Positions 1-8,855 of a stretch of DNA of 64,000 nucleotides are shown one piece after another. Every line of letters starts with the position of its first letter. The stretch's first letter is position 1. The notes beneath the pieces were generated by a model. That model did no database searches. It worked only from the letters and a program-made list of their open reading frames with translations, and was not told where the DNA came from. The translations under genes and the position numbers were made by a program. This stretch comes from Microbulbifer celer (GTDB lineage: Bacteria > Pseudomonadota > Gammaproteobacteria > Pseudomonadales > Cellvibrionaceae): NCBI RefSeq assembly GCF_020991125.1, contig NZ_CP087715.1:4131501-4195500 (forward strand). The letters run 5' to 3'.

Positions 1-100
1 GAAGTGCAGAAAAATAAATTGTAAGAAACCGGGTTGCGCCGGTACTACCACAAGGGTCGATCATTCTTTAATAATTTCAATCAATAATGAGACTGAAACT

Positions 101-391
101 ATGTTGTCGAACCTTGAACAAAAATTTTCCGAATATCTCGACCTGTTTACACAAATGGATCCGATTCAGGCCATCACTCTTGTGGTGTTATTTTTTGCCA
201 TCTGGTTTTTGCCAAGTCTGCTGGCGATTTTTTTCAATCGCGGTCACCTGGGGAAAATCTTCCTTGCAAATATTCCGGCAGGGCTTTCGTGGATCGCTTG
301 GGTTGCCCTGCTGGTGTGGGCATCCACCGGCAAGATGAGCGGGAAGCTGGCAAAAAAGTACGGCTCTGCGTCATCGTCATCTGAGGCATAA
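101..391 (+). CDS. Superinfection-immunity-like small membrane protein
   Basis: A 96-residue protein with two hydrophobic segments (about residues 22-45 and 56-76) separated by a short polar stretch containing RGHLGK. This is the layout of the superinfection immunity protein family (named after phage T4 Imm), in which two membrane helices flank a short loop. Chromosomal members are common in Proteobacteria, usually without phage genes, and their role is mostly unknown. The C-terminus is a lysine- and serine-rich tail (KLAKKYGSASSSSEA). The start is the ATG at 101; the Shine-Dalgarno is weak. No phage gene is visible nearby, so a phage defence role is only suggested by family membership. It converges with hutH. 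Confidence 0.6.
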   Translation: MLSNLEQKFSEYLDLFTQMDPIQAITLVVLFFAIWFLPSLLAIFFNRGHLGKIFLANIPAGLSWIAWVALLVWASTGKMSGKLAKKYGSASSSSEA

Positions 392-429
392 AAAAACAGA
401 AGGTATGCCGGGGCTGAGCAGTCCGATAG

Positions 430-474
430 GCTCACCTTCGCCTGCGCGCAATCTCACTGTAGGCAAAGGTGAGC
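430..474. terminator. Stem-loop between convergent genes
   Basis: GCTCACCTT at 430-438 pairs perfectly with AAGGTGAGC at 466-474, and a further CGCCT/AGGC pairing lies inside. It sits between the converging ends of the immunity-like gene and hutH. There is no clear T-run on either side, so it may be a 3' end stabiliser or a weak bidirectional terminator. Confidence 0.45.
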
Positions 475-494
475 GAGTCCGCATGAACCAATAG

Positions 495-2045
495 CTACCG
501 GTTGCTTGGCAGCATTTCGGTAGCGAGATACTCCCGATAATAAGCACTCTCCAGAAGCTGCTTGGCCTCCTCGATGTCTGGCGCAAAGTAGCGGTCCTTG
601 TCGTAGAAGGAGACGCGCTCGCGCAGCGCAGCCTTGGCGTTTTCCAGTTTCTCGGTGGTCTTCAGCGGTGCGCGGAAGTCGAGGCCCTGGCAGGCGGCCA
701 GCAGCTCCACCGCGAGAATGCCGCAGGTGTTGTCCGCCATATCCCGCAGGCGGCGGCCGGCGAAGGTGGCCATGGACACGTGGTCTTCCTGGTTGGCGGA
801 TGTGGGCAGGGAGTCGACGCTCGCCGGGTGGGCAAAGGTTTTGTTTTCACTCGCCAGCGCCGCGGAAGTGACCTGCGCGATCATAAAGCCGGAGTTCACG
901 CCGCCGTTGTCCACCAGAAACGGCGGCAGGCCGGACAGGTTGGAGTCGATCAGCAGGGCCATACGGCGCTCGGACAGGGCGCCGATCTCCGCGATTGCCA
1001 ACGCCAGGTTGTCGGCCACCATGGCCACCGGTTCCGCGTGGAAGTTGCCACCGGAAATGATGTCGGAATTTTCGGGGTTTTCCTCATCCGTAAACACCAA
1101 CGGGTTGTCGGAAACACCGTTGGCTTCGGCCAGCAGGATCTCGGCAGCGAAGCGGATCTGCTGCAGGCAAGCACCCATCACTTGCGGCTGACAGCGCAGT
1201 GAATACGGGTCCTGCACTTTTTCACAGTCTTCGTGGGATTCGCCGATTTCACTCTGGTCACCCAGCAGATCGCGGTAGCTCGCGGCTACATCGCGCTGTG
1301 CTTTCTGGCCGCGCACCCTATGGATACGGTCATCGAACGGGCGGCGTGAGCCCTTGGCGGCTTCCAGAGTCAGCGCGCCGGTCACCACGGCGCCGGCGAA
1401 CATATCTTCTGCCGAGAACAGTCCCTGTAGCGTAAAGGCGGTGGAGGCCTGGGTGCCGTTCAGCAGTGCGAGCCCTTCTTTCGGTGCCAGTACTACCGGG
1501 CGCATTTCAGCAAAGCGCAGTCCTTCCGATGCGGGCTTACGCTCGCCATTGATAAAACATTCCCCTTCACCGAGCAGCACCACGCTCATATGTGCCAGCG
1601 GCGCCAGGTCGCCGGAGGCACCCACGGAACCTTTTTCGGGAATTGCGGGATAGACGCCGGCGTTGACCAGTTTGATCAGCGCTTCGATGACTTCCAGGCG
1701 AATACCGGAAAAGCCGCGCGCGAGGGAGTTGATCTTCAGCACCATCAATAGGCGCACGGTGTCCTCAGTCATGAAGTTACCGGTGCCGGCAGCGTGAGAC
1801 AGGACGATGGCGCGCTGCAGGGTTTCCAGGTCTTCTTTCTTGATGCTGGTGTTGGCCAGCAGCCCGAAACCGGTATTGATACCGTACACGGTGCAGCCCT
1901 GATCCAGCACATCGGCGACGGTTTTTGCGGACGCGTTGATGGCGGCGTGGGCGTCTTTGGACAGGCTCAGTTTGACCGGCTCGCGGGAGACGCGGCGCAG
2001 CTGTTCCAGGCTCAGTTGGCCGGGGTTAATTTCCAGTTGGTACAT
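495..2045 (-). CDS. hutH: Histidine ammonia-lyase
   Basis: Deaminates L-histidine to trans-urocanate and ammonia, the first step of histidine degradation, in the cytoplasm. The 516-residue length fits the family (about 510). The motif [15 protein letters not shown] carries the Ala143-Ser144-Gly145 triad that cyclises to the MIO electrophile; the YGINTGFG motif lies near residue 54. I place the start at the ATG at 2045 ([10 protein letters not shown]) rather than the upstream GTG at 2072, because the family begins about here. It is the last gene of a leftward hutC-hutU-hutH set, 90 bases after hutU, and a degenerate intergenic palindrome lies in that gap. HutC at 4.1-4.8 kb is the expected repressor. 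Confidence 0.95.
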   Translation of the reverse strand: MYQLEINPGQLSLEQLRRVSREPVKLSLSKDAHAAINASAKTVADVLDQGCTVYGINTGFGLLANTSIKKEDLETLQRAIVLSHAAGTGNFMTEDTVRLLMVLKINSLARGFSGIRLEVIEALIKLVNAGVYPAIPEKGSVGASGDLAPLAHMSVVLLGEGECFINGERKPASEGLRFAEMRPVVLAPKEGLALLNGTQASTAFTLQGLFSAEDMFAGAVVTGALTLEAAKGSRRPFDDRIHRVRGQKAQRDVAASYRDLLGDQSEIGESHEDCEKVQDPYSLRCQPQVMGACLQQIRFAAEILLAEANGVSDNPLVFTDEENPENSDIISGGNFHAEPVAMVADNLALAIAEIGALSERRMALLIDSNLSGLPPFLVDNGGVNSGFMIAQVTSAALASENKTFAHPASVDSLPTSANQEDHVSMATFAGRRLRDMADNTCGILAVELLAACQGLDFRAPLKTTEKLENAKAALRERVSFYDKDRYFAPDIEEAKQLLESAYYREYLATEMLPSNR

Positions 2046-2073
2046 AAGTTTTTTACCAAAAATTGTCTGCACT

Positions 2074-2118
2074 CGTCATACCGGCGCATGTCGGACTAGA
2101 TCCGGTACCGGGATGACG
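2074..2118. repeat. Degenerate dispersed palindrome of the CGTCATnCCGG type
   Basis: The hutU-hutH gap contains CGTCAT at 2074-2079 and ATGACG at 2113-2118 as inverted ends around CCGG-rich inner arms. This resembles the very common proteobacterial intergenic repeat CGTCATTCCGGC...GCCGGAATGACG. It is an eroded copy, since the inner arms no longer pair perfectly. It probably has no coding role. Confidence 0.45.
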
Positions 2119-2135
2119 TGTTAAGTGAAATTGAA

Positions 2136-3827
2136 TCAGTCTTTCAGCATCGGCAGGTCGAGGCCCTGCTCTTTCGCGCACTGCTTGGCGATGTCGTACC
2201 CCGCATCCGCATGACGCATCACTCCGGTCGCCGGATCGTTCCACAGTACGCGTTCGATCCGTTTTCTCGCCGCCTCGGTGCCGTCACATACGATCACCAC
2301 ACCGGCGTGCTGGGAGAAGCCCATACCGACGCCGCCGCCGTGGTGCAGGGAGACCCAGGTGGCGCCACTGGCGGTGTTGAGCAGGGCGTTCAGCAGCGGC
2401 CAGTCGGAGACCGCATCACTGCCGTCCTGCATGGATTCGGTCTCGCGGTTGGGGCTGGCGACGGAGCCGCTATCCAGGTGGTCGCGACCGATCACGACCG
2501 GCGCTTCCAGTTCGCCGCTGGCCACCATCTCGTTGAACGCCAGTGCCAGGCGCGCGCGGTCTTTCAGGCCCACCCAACAGATGCGGGCGGGCAGCCCCTG
2601 GAACTGGATACGCTCGCGGGCCATGTCGAGCCAGTTGTGCAGTTGCGGATCGTCCGGGATCAGTTCTTTTACCTTGGCATCGGTCTTATAAATATCTTCC
2701 GGGTTGCCGGAAAGCGCCGCCCATCGGAAAGGACCGATGCCTTCGCAGAACAATGGGCGGATATAGGCGGGGACGAAGCCGGGGAAGTCGAAGGCGTTTT
2801 CCACCCCTTCCTCAAATGCCATCTGGCGGATGTTGTTGCCGTAGTCCAGGGTGGCGGCGCCGCGCTCTTGTAGTGTGAGCATGGCCTGTACCTGCACTGC
2901 CATGGATTTTTTGGCTTCTTTCACCACCAGTGCTTCGTCGCGCTTTCGCATTTCAGCCGCCTGCTCCATGGTCCAGCCTTTTGGCAGGTAGCCGTTCAGC
3001 GGGTCGTGGGCGGAGGTCTGGTCGGTAACGCAGTCCGGTAAAATGCCACGTTCGACAATTTCCGGGAACACATCGGCGGCGTTGCCCAGCAGGCCGACGG
3101 AGATGGCTTCGCCTTTGTCCTTGGCTTCATTCACCATCGCCAGCGCTTCGTCGAGGCTGGTTGCCTTTTTGTCCAGGTAGCCGGTGCGCAGGCGGAAGTC
3201 GATACGGGTTTCGTCGCACTCGACGGCGATCATGCAGAAGCCTGCCATGGTGGCGGCGAGAGGCTGGGCGCCGCCCATGCCGCCGAGGCCGCCGGTGAGA
3301 ACCCACTTGCCTCTTGCACCGCCTCCGCTTGTAGCTATACCATCAAAGTGTTTGCGCGCGACCGCGGCAAAGGTTTCGTAGGTACCCTGGACAATGCCTT
3401 GGGAGCCGATATAGATCCAGGAACCGGCGGTCATCTGGCCGTACATCATCAAGCCTTTTTTATCCAGCTCATTGAAGTGTTCCCAGTTGGCCCAGTGGGG
3501 GACGAGGTTGGAGTTGGCGATCAATACGCGGGGGGCGTCGGCGTGGGTTTTGAATACGCCGACGGGTTTGCCGGACTGTACTAATAAAGTCTCGTCGTCT
3601 TCGAGACGCTTCAGGACTTCGACGATTTTGTCGTAGCACTCCCAGTCGCGCGCGGCGCGGCCGATGCCGCCGTAGACGACGAGGTCTTCCGGACGTTCGG
3701 CGACGTCGGGATGCAGGTTGTTCATCAGCATGCGCAGGGGGGCTTCGGTGAGCCAGCTCTTTGTGTTCAGCTGGGTGCCGGTGGGTGCGGCAATTTTGCG
3801 GCTGGGGTCGTGACGTTTATCGGTCAT
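2136..3827 (-). CDS. hutU: Urocanate hydratase
   Basis: Converts urocanate to 4-imidazolone-5-propionate using tightly bound NAD+. The 563 residues match the usual length of about 555-560. The glycine-rich NAD-binding stretch [13 protein letters not shown] is at residues 179-191. The ARICWVG motif carries the active-site cysteine region, and the C-terminal [17 protein letters not shown] block is typical. The start is the ATG at 3827 (MTDKRHDPS), preceded by GAGG at the right spacing. The frame stays open upstream into a palindromic repeat, but those residues are unlike the family. It lies between hutC and hutH on the same strand. Confidence 0.96.
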   Translation of the reverse strand: MTDKRHDPSRKIAAPTGTQLNTKSWLTEAPLRMLMNNLHPDVAERPEDLVVYGGIGRAARDWECYDKIVEVLKRLEDDETLLVQSGKPVGVFKTHADAPRVLIANSNLVPHWANWEHFNELDKKGLMMYGQMTAGSWIYIGSQGIVQGTYETFAAVARKHFDGIATSGGGARGKWVLTGGLGGMGGAQPLAATMAGFCMIAVECDETRIDFRLRTGYLDKKATSLDEALAMVNEAKDKGEAISVGLLGNAADVFPEIVERGILPDCVTDQTSAHDPLNGYLPKGWTMEQAAEMRKRDEALVVKEAKKSMAVQVQAMLTLQERGAATLDYGNNIRQMAFEEGVENAFDFPGFVPAYIRPLFCEGIGPFRWAALSGNPEDIYKTDAKVKELIPDDPQLHNWLDMARERIQFQGLPARICWVGLKDRARLALAFNEMVASGELEAPVVIGRDHLDSGSVASPNRETESMQDGSDAVSDWPLLNALLNTASGATWVSLHHGGGVGMGFSQHAGVVIVCDGTEAARKRIERVLWNDPATGVMRHADAGYDIAKQCAKEQGLDLPMLKD

Positions 3828-3928
3828 GGTTGCCTCGTCTTTTCCAAATTCTGTGGGTAGTCTGAATTTGCTTTTGTGCGGGCTTTTGGCCCGGTGGTAT
3901 TGGGTGCTCCGGATTTTGGTCCGGTGGC

Positions 3929-4040
3929 GGTGGGGCACCGGGTAAGGGTTTTCAGGATCGCTGTGTATACATCCCTGTACGCTGCGGCGGCGACGTCCCT
4001 GTCGCCGACGCTCCTGAAAACCCTTACCCGGCACCCCACC
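3929..4040. repeat. Intergenic palindromic element A (reverse orientation)
   Basis: Member of a seven-copy family. Outer arms at 3929-3957 and 4012-4040 pair at 27 of 29 positions and end inward in TTCAGGA/TCCTGA. Read on the minus strand, the interior holds two hairpins: GGCGA-CAGGGACG-TCGCC (3989-4006 on the plus strand) and TA-CAGGGATG-TA (3968-3979). The interior is nearly identical to element B, while four bases near the outer end of the arms and two in the middle differ between them with matching changes on both sides. It lies between hutC and hutU inside a leftward operon and has no T-run, so it is not an ordinary terminator. Confidence 0.85.
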
Positions 4041-4073
4041 TTCGATTCGTATTTTTGTGCTTCGTAACGCTAT

Positions 4074-4811
4074 CTAAAATCTCAGTTGTGCGCCCAGCCG
4101 GTATCGGTTCCCCGGATGCACCAACCGCGCAAAACTCACCGTGCCCGCACTGCTTTTAGTCCGCCGCCAGATCTGCAGGCAGGCAGTTCCCGTCTTTATT
4201 TCCAGTGCCGCACCAACTTCATCATCCGCACCAATCGCTTCAACGGTCGTATCCACCTCGGTCAGCGGTGCCACGCGGGTCAGGTATTCGTTCGGCGTGG
4301 TCGCGTGGAAGTCCTGGTGCAGGTATTCCGGCACCAGTGTGGGGTTGGTATAGCGTTCTTCGAACTGGATCGGCAGCTCGTTATCCAGGTGCACGATGAT
4401 CGAGTGATACACCGCGGCCCCTTCGGCGAGGCCGAGGGCGACGGAAACTTCCGTGCTGGCGGTGGTCTGCTCGAGTTTGAGTATCCGGTTGGTGTAACTG
4501 TGACCACGGGCGGCGACTTCGTCGGCTATGTTGCGTACTTCTAATAAAGAGCCCGCGGGTACCGGCTCGGCGACGAAAGTACCCAGACCCTGGGAGCGGA
4601 TGAGGACGCCTTCGTCGGTGAGCTCGGACAGTGCACGGCGGGCGGTCATGCGGCTGACGTTGAAGTCCTGAGCGAGCTGGTTTTCCGACGGTACGCGGAA
4701 GTGTGCCGGCCAGTCGCCGGACTCGATCCGGGCGCGGATATGGGCCTTGATCGCGGCGTAGCGGGGCTGGCTGCCGGTATCCGTGGTGACTGTGGAAAAC
4801 TGACTGCTCAT
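4074..4811 (-). CDS. hutC: Histidine utilisation repressor, GntR/HutC family
   Basis: Transcriptional repressor that releases DNA when urocanate binds. The 245 residues contain an N-terminal GntR winged helix-turn-helix (about residues 13-80, with RVPSENQLAQDFNVSRMTAR) and a C-terminal UTRA ligand-binding domain (about 95-240, with HSIIVHLDNELPIQFEERY). The chosen start is the ATG at 4811 (MSSQFSTVT); upstream in-frame codons would run through the operator. It heads the leftward hutC-hutU-hutH set. A perfect HutC-type palindrome 52 bases upstream implies autorepression together with control of the hut genes. Confidence 0.93.
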   Translation of the reverse strand: MSSQFSTVTTDTGSQPRYAAIKAHIRARIESGDWPAHFRVPSENQLAQDFNVSRMTARRALSELTDEGVLIRSQGLGTFVAEPVPAGSLLEVRNIADEVAARGHSYTNRILKLEQTTASTEVSVALGLAEGAAVYHSIIVHLDNELPIQFEERYTNPTLVPEYLHQDFHATTPNEYLTRVAPLTEVDTTVEAIGADDEVGAALEIKTGTACLQIWRRTKSSAGTVSFARLVHPGNRYRLGAQLRF

Positions 4812-4862
4812 ACTTGTGTGGTCTTTGCCTGCTCGGGTAAAGTGCTTACCCAGTTGTACATT

Positions 4863-4876
4863 CTTGTATATACAAG
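4863..4876. promoter_or_regulatory. HutC operator
   Basis: CTTGTATATACAAG is a perfect 14-base palindrome containing TGTA-N2-TACA, the core reported for HutC sites in Pseudomonas and Klebsiella hut promoters. It lies 52 bases upstream of the hutC start and would overlap the -10 region of a leftward promoter (minus-strand TTGCGT followed by TATACA). A weaker neighbouring half-match, TTGTACA, lies at 4854-4860. The rest of the 438-base hutC-hutI gap holds an eroded repeat and element D. Confidence 0.75.
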
Positions 4877-4950
4877 TGTGTCGATGACGCAACTATGGAT
4901 TTAGGCTTGGCCGGTGTCAATAGTGGTGGTTTGGTTTCTGGCGGTCTTCT

Positions 4951-4979
4951 ACCCGGTCTACGCCGGGATGATGACGAGA
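4951..4979. repeat. Fragment of dispersed CGTCAT-type palindrome
   Basis: CCCGG-TCTACG-CCGGG followed by ATGATGACGAG resembles one arm of the same common intergenic repeat that lies between hutU and hutH. It is only a partial copy. Confidence 0.3.
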
Positions 4980-5007
4980 GATACGGAGTGCAAAGGCTTG
5001 AGTCGCA

Positions 5008-5131
5008 GGCCGGGCACTGGGGGCGGGGTTTCAGGAGCGTCGCAAACAGGATGTTTGCGCCGCAGCGCCCAGGGATGGGTTGAAGGGGGGCGCCTAGCTC
5101 GGTCCTGAAACCCCGCCCCCAGTGCCCGGCC
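5008..5131. repeat. Intergenic palindromic element D (forward orientation)
   Basis: Outer arms at 5008-5036 and 5103-5131 are perfect reverse complements over 29 bases and end in TTTCAGGA/TCCTGAAA. Inside, hairpin 1 is CGCAAA-CAGGATG-TTTGCG (5041-5059) and hairpin 2 is CC-CAGGGATG-GG (5068-5079), separated by the conserved CCGCAGCG spacer. A tail, GGGGGGCGCCTAGCTCGG, follows. The interior almost equals that of element G, yet the outer arms are entirely different in sequence. It lies between the divergent hutC and hutI genes. Confidence 0.85.
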
Positions 5132-5249
5132 GCCACATCGCTAAGGACAGGCTTCATCACGGGATCAGAGAAGAACGCCAAGAGAGAATCCACGCCAAGT
5201 CCCCCCTAACGGGCTATCGTTACAATTAACGCCAATTCAGTGAGCGACT

Positions 5250-6491
5250 ATGACCGAACGCTGTGATCTGCTGATTACCAACGTCCACGCGGCTACCATG
5301 GATCCGTCGATGCCGGGCGCCTATGGCGCGATCGAAGACGCCGCCGTGGCGGTGACCGGCAACAAAATCGTCTGGATCGGACCGCGCCGGGAGCTGCCCG
5401 ATACCGCCGCCGACCAGATCATCGATGGTGAAGGCCAGTGGCTGACCCCGGGGCTGATCGACTGCCACACCCACCTCGTCTACGGCGGCCACCGCGCGGG
5501 TGAATTCGCCCGTCGTCTCGGCGGCGAAAGCTATGAAGAAGTCGCCCGCGCCGGCGGTGGCATCATTTCCACTGTGCGTGCTACGCGTGCGGCCAGTGCC
5601 GAAGACCTCTACAAAAAGGCCGAGCCGCGCCTCAAAGCCCTGATGCGCGAAGGCGTCACCACCGTCGAAGTGAAGTCCGGCTACGGCCTCGACCTGGACA
5701 CCGAACTCAAGCAACTGCGCGTCGCCCGTCGCCTCGCCCAGCACCTTCCGGTGAATATTCTCACCACCTGCCTTGCCGCCCACGCTCTGCCGCCGGAATA
5801 CGACGGCCGCGCCGATGAATATATCGACCTGGTGTGCAAGCAAATCCTGCCCGCCGTCGCCAGAGAACAGTTGGCCGACGCGGTGGATATGTTCTGCGAA
5901 AATATCGCCTTCTCCGTAGAACAGTGCCAGAAAGTGATCGAAGCGGCGCAAAAGCTCGACCTGCCGGTAAAAGTCCACGCGGAACAGCTCGCCCGCACCG
6001 GTGCTACCCAGATGGCCGCCCGCGCCGGCGCGCTGTCGGTGGAGCATATCGAATACATCACCGCGGAGGATGTTGCCGCCATGGCAGAGAGCGGCACCGC
6101 CGCCGTATTGTTGCCCGGCGCCTTCTACACCCTCAAGGAAACCCGCGTGCCGCCTGTGGATAAACTGCGCGCGGCCGGCGTGCCCATTGCGTTATCCACA
6201 GACTTGAATCCGGGCAGCTGCCCGCTGGCCTCCCTGCGCCTGATGATGAACATGGGGTGCAACCTGTTCGGTCTTACACCGGCAGAAGCCCTGGCGGGCG
6301 TCACCCGCGCGGCCGCGCGCGCCCTCGGCGTATGTTGTTCCCGCGGTGTCTTGCGCGCCGGGCTGCGGGCCGACATGGTGTTGTGGCCGATGGAAACACC
6401 GGATCAGCTCGCTTACGAACTGGGCGCACTCAACCCCGCACAGGTTTTCTGGGGTGGTTTTGGGAGAGGTATCGATGCTACAGCTGGCTGA
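5250..6491 (+). CDS. hutI: Imidazolonepropionase
   Basis: Hydrolyses 4-imidazolone-5-propionate to N-formimidoyl-L-glutamate, the third step of histidine degradation. The 413 residues belong to the amidohydrolase superfamily. The metal-binding DCHTHLVYGG motif is at residues 71-80 (His73, His75), and VKVHAEQLA and STDLNPGSCP supply later ligands. It starts at the ATG at 5250; the Shine-Dalgarno is weak. Its last 17 bases overlap the start of hutG, so the two are translationally coupled. It is transcribed away from hutC, with element D in the divergent region. Confidence 0.95.
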   Translation: MTERCDLLITNVHAATMDPSMPGAYGAIEDAAVAVTGNKIVWIGPRRELPDTAADQIIDGEGQWLTPGLIDCHTHLVYGGHRAGEFARRLGGESYEEVARAGGGIISTVRATRAASAEDLYKKAEPRLKALMREGVTTVEVKSGYGLDLDTELKQLRVARRLAQHLPVNILTTCLAAHALPPEYDGRADEYIDLVCKQILPAVAREQLADAVDMFCENIAFSVEQCQKVIEAAQKLDLPVKVHAEQLARTGATQMAARAGALSVEHIEYITAEDVAAMAESGTAAVLLPGAFYTLKETRVPPVDKLRAAGVPIALSTDLNPGSCPLASLRLMMNMGCNLFGLTPAEALAGVTRAAARALGVCCSRGVLRAGLRADMVLWPMETPDQLAYELGALNPAQVFWGGFGRGIDATAG

Positions 6492-7428
6492 TATGCGCCT
6501 GTGGAGCGGTCGGGTCGATCGCGAAGATGGCAAGGCCGGCAAGCGCTGGCATGAAGATATTGTGCCCCTGCACCTGGACAGTCCACCGGGGCTCGCGATT
6601 CTCGGTTTTGCCTCCGACGAGGGGGTGCGCCGCAACAAGGGGCGTATCGGTGCGGCGAAGGGGCCGCGCATCCTGCGTCTGGCGCTGGCCAACCTGCCCA
6701 AGACTTTCGCGGCGCCGCTGTATGACGCGGGCAATGTGCGGGTGGAGAAAGACGACCTGGAATCCGGGCAGGCGATGCTCGGCGCCCGCATCACCGACCT
6801 GATGACCGCCGGGCACTTTCCGCTGGTGCTCGGTGGCGGTCATGAAATCGCATATGGCAGCTATCAGGGTATTGCCCGCTGGATGCGCGAGCAGCACCGG
6901 GACAAAACCCTGGGTATTATCAATTTTGACGCGCATCTGGATATCCGCCTGCCGGCCCCGCGTGGTTCGTCGGGCACGCCATTTTTCCAGATAGCCGAAC
7001 AGTGCGACCTGAATGGGCGCCCGTTCAATTATCTCTGTGTGGGCGCCGCCGCCACCGCCAATACCCCGGCACTGTATCAGCGTGCGGAAGAACTGGGGGC
7101 GCAGGTGATTTCCGACCGGGAAATCGTGCCCTGGCGGATCGAGCGGGTACAGCGACAGATTGCCGATTTCATCGATAAGGTGGACTTTGTTTACCTGACC
7201 ATCGACCTGGATGTTTTCCCCGCGGCGATCATGCCGGCGGTGAGTGCCCCGGCGGGACGCGGGGTGGGTTTTGAGCTGTTCGAGCCGCTGCTGGATACGG
7301 TGTTGGAATCCAGGAAGGTCTGCCTGGCAGATCTCGCCGAGTTCAACCCCTACTTCGATATCGAGGACCACGCTTCGCGCACGGCGGCGCGGGTAGTGTT
7401 CCAGATTGCCAATGGCATCAGGGGTTAG
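6475..7428 (+). CDS. hutG: Formimidoylglutamase
   Basis: Arginase-family hydrolase that cleaves N-formimidoyl-L-glutamate to L-glutamate and formamide, completing the hut pathway. The 317 residues contain the manganese-binding motifs GGGHE (residues 120-124) and NFDAHLD (150-156), and TIDLDVFPA near residue 240. The start is the ATG at 6475 with GGGAGAGG just upstream, overlapping the hutI end. The direct (formamide-releasing) route is therefore used; no hutF-type deiminase is present. It converges with the Nudix gene 16 bases downstream. Confidence 0.93.
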   Translation: MLQLADMRLWSGRVDREDGKAGKRWHEDIVPLHLDSPPGLAILGFASDEGVRRNKGRIGAAKGPRILRLALANLPKTFAAPLYDAGNVRVEKDDLESGQAMLGARITDLMTAGHFPLVLGGGHEIAYGSYQGIARWMREQHRDKTLGIINFDAHLDIRLPAPRGSSGTPFFQIAEQCDLNGRPFNYLCVGAAATANTPALYQRAEELGAQVISDREIVPWRIERVQRQIADFIDKVDFVYLTIDLDVFPAAIMPAVSAPAGRGVGFELFEPLLDTVLESRKVCLADLAEFNPYFDIEDHASRTAARVVFQIANGIRG

Positions 7429-7444
7429 GTATCAGGCCAAGGTA

Positions 7445-8104
7445 TCAGGGGGCAGGGTTGTCCGCACCGGCGGATTCGCCGGTTTCTGTATCGCCCTCGG
7501 GCACCTCACTCTCCGGGAGTTCAATACCCGGCACTTCCGGAGAAATAGCGTCGGGAATGTCCCCCGCCTGTGACCGCCTGGCGTGTTCCTGCAAGTAGCG
7601 CTGGATGTACGGCTTGTGGGTATAGATGACGTTGTCTGGCAGCTTGTCCAGGTCGAAGAAGCGGTATCCGAAGATTTCGCTGTCGCGAATGGCCACCTCT
7701 TCATCCTGCAGGCGGCCGCGGATGGCTATATTGATGATCCCGGATCGCGGTACCTTGTTGACCTCCAGTACCTCGAAGTCGTCGAGATGTACACTCAGCT
7801 CCTCGTTGAGTTCGCGGCGTGCCGATTCCTCAAAAGATTCGTGCCGTTCCACCCAGCCGCCGGGCAGTGCCCACTTGTCCTGGTATGTGTGGCGCACCAT
7901 CAATAGCTGATCTCCCCGCTCCACGAAGTACACCATCCCCACCACAAACTTGTCTGTTACCGCGTAGGAGATATCCCAGCGGATGTCCGGTGGCAGGCGG
8001 CGGTAGATCTCGTACTTGAGGCCGGGAAAGACGACCAGCGCGAGCACGCCCAGGGTGCAGGCGACAAATAACAGCAGCAGGGTCTTTTTCAGCAGTGGTC
8101 GCAT
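7445..8104 (-). CDS. Membrane-anchored Nudix hydrolase
   Basis: A 219-residue protein with one N-terminal membrane helix (about residues 8-27), then a Nudix domain (about 50-175) and an acidic, proline-rich C-terminal tail. The Nudix box fits G-x5-E-x7-REUxEE exactly: Gly83, Glu89, Arg97-Glu98, Glu101-Glu102. The substrate cannot be told from sequence; the anchor and the tail are not part of the minimal family. Start at the ATG at 8104. It converges with hutG but is probably unrelated to histidine use. Confidence 0.8.
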   Translation of the reverse strand: MRPLLKKTLLLLFVACTLGVLALVVFPGLKYEIYRRLPPDIRWDISYAVTDKFVVGMVYFVERGDQLLMVRHTYQDKWALPGGWVERHESFEESARRELNEELSVHLDDFEVLEVNKVPRSGIINIAIRGRLQDEEVAIRDSEIFGYRFFDLDKLPDNVIYTHKPYIQRYLQEHARRSQAGDIPDAISPEVPGIELPESEVPEGDTETGESAGADNPAP

Positions 8105-8354
8105 TGTCCGGATACCGCGTTCGGCAAATACTGGGACGGAAGAGGCTGGTCCAGAAGAATCTGACTCAGACGGGCTATCAGAGTGTCTCTGTCATGTGAA
8201 GGTTCACCGGCTGGTGCCTGAAACCGCCGGGCGGCTGAAATCGATGGTAAGGCTGTTCCCATATCCGCCTCTTATGGTCTGATCCCTTTCCGCCGTTGGG
8301 AGACGGGCTTACGACATTACAATGCCCGCTCATGATACCGGTAAAGGTGTGGCT

Positions 8355-8714
8355 ATGTTCAAGTTTAGAATGTTATCCCTGTTGAGTATTGCTGCTCTGG
8401 CAACCCCCGCTTTTGGTGACACCCTGGTTACGGATAATTACACCATCGAAATTGAGCGCAACTGTGAGGAGGGGGAGGTTGTGTGTGACAACGTCAGTTA
8501 TCGCTCCCAGTCACACAAGTCGGGCAATCGCCTGGAGCTCAATGGCAGGACCCTGTCGCGGATGTGTGATGATGGCGTGACGCCCTGTCAATTTCTGGGT
8601 TATCAATTCAAGAACGGCAATACCACATACACTGTGCTGGAGTCTGGTCTGCTCAAAGTCACGGAAAATGGCAAAGTGCTGGTGCAGGAACAGGGGCGCT
8701 GGCTGGGGCAATGA
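8355..8714 (+). CDS. Small secreted cysteine-containing protein, unknown function
   Basis: A 119-residue protein with an N-terminal signal peptide (MFKFRMLSLLSIAALATPAFG, cleavage expected before DTLV). The mature part has four cysteines in two pairs (NCEEGEVVC and CDDGVTPC), suggesting periplasmic disulfides, and a predicted all-beta pattern. The start is the ATG at 8355 with AAAGGTG upstream; an earlier in-frame ATG at 8322 would spoil the signal peptide. I do not recognise the family. The 250 bases before it, back to the Nudix start, show nothing clear. Confidence 0.65.
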   Translation: MFKFRMLSLLSIAALATPAFGDTLVTDNYTIEIERNCEEGEVVCDNVSYRSQSHKSGNRLELNGRTLSRMCDDGVTPCQFLGYQFKNGNTTYTVLESGLLKVTENGKVLVQEQGRWLGQ

Positions 8715-8855
8715 TCTGTACTCACCGCTTTTGTCGTCCACTGCGGAATCAATCCGGAGTGCATGCGTCTAACTTCGCAGGCTCGCCGGCAACTTGGCGC
8801 TAACTTCGGCATTCACCATATTGACGATCACCACAGGACGGGAAGAGGGACTTTC

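Noticed and set aside
3824-4067. Open frames on both strands reading through element A (arginine- and alanine-rich peptides)
   Set aside because: They are produced by the palindromic repeat itself. Near-identical peptides arise from element B, they lack ribosome sites, and one is just an upstream extension of hutU.
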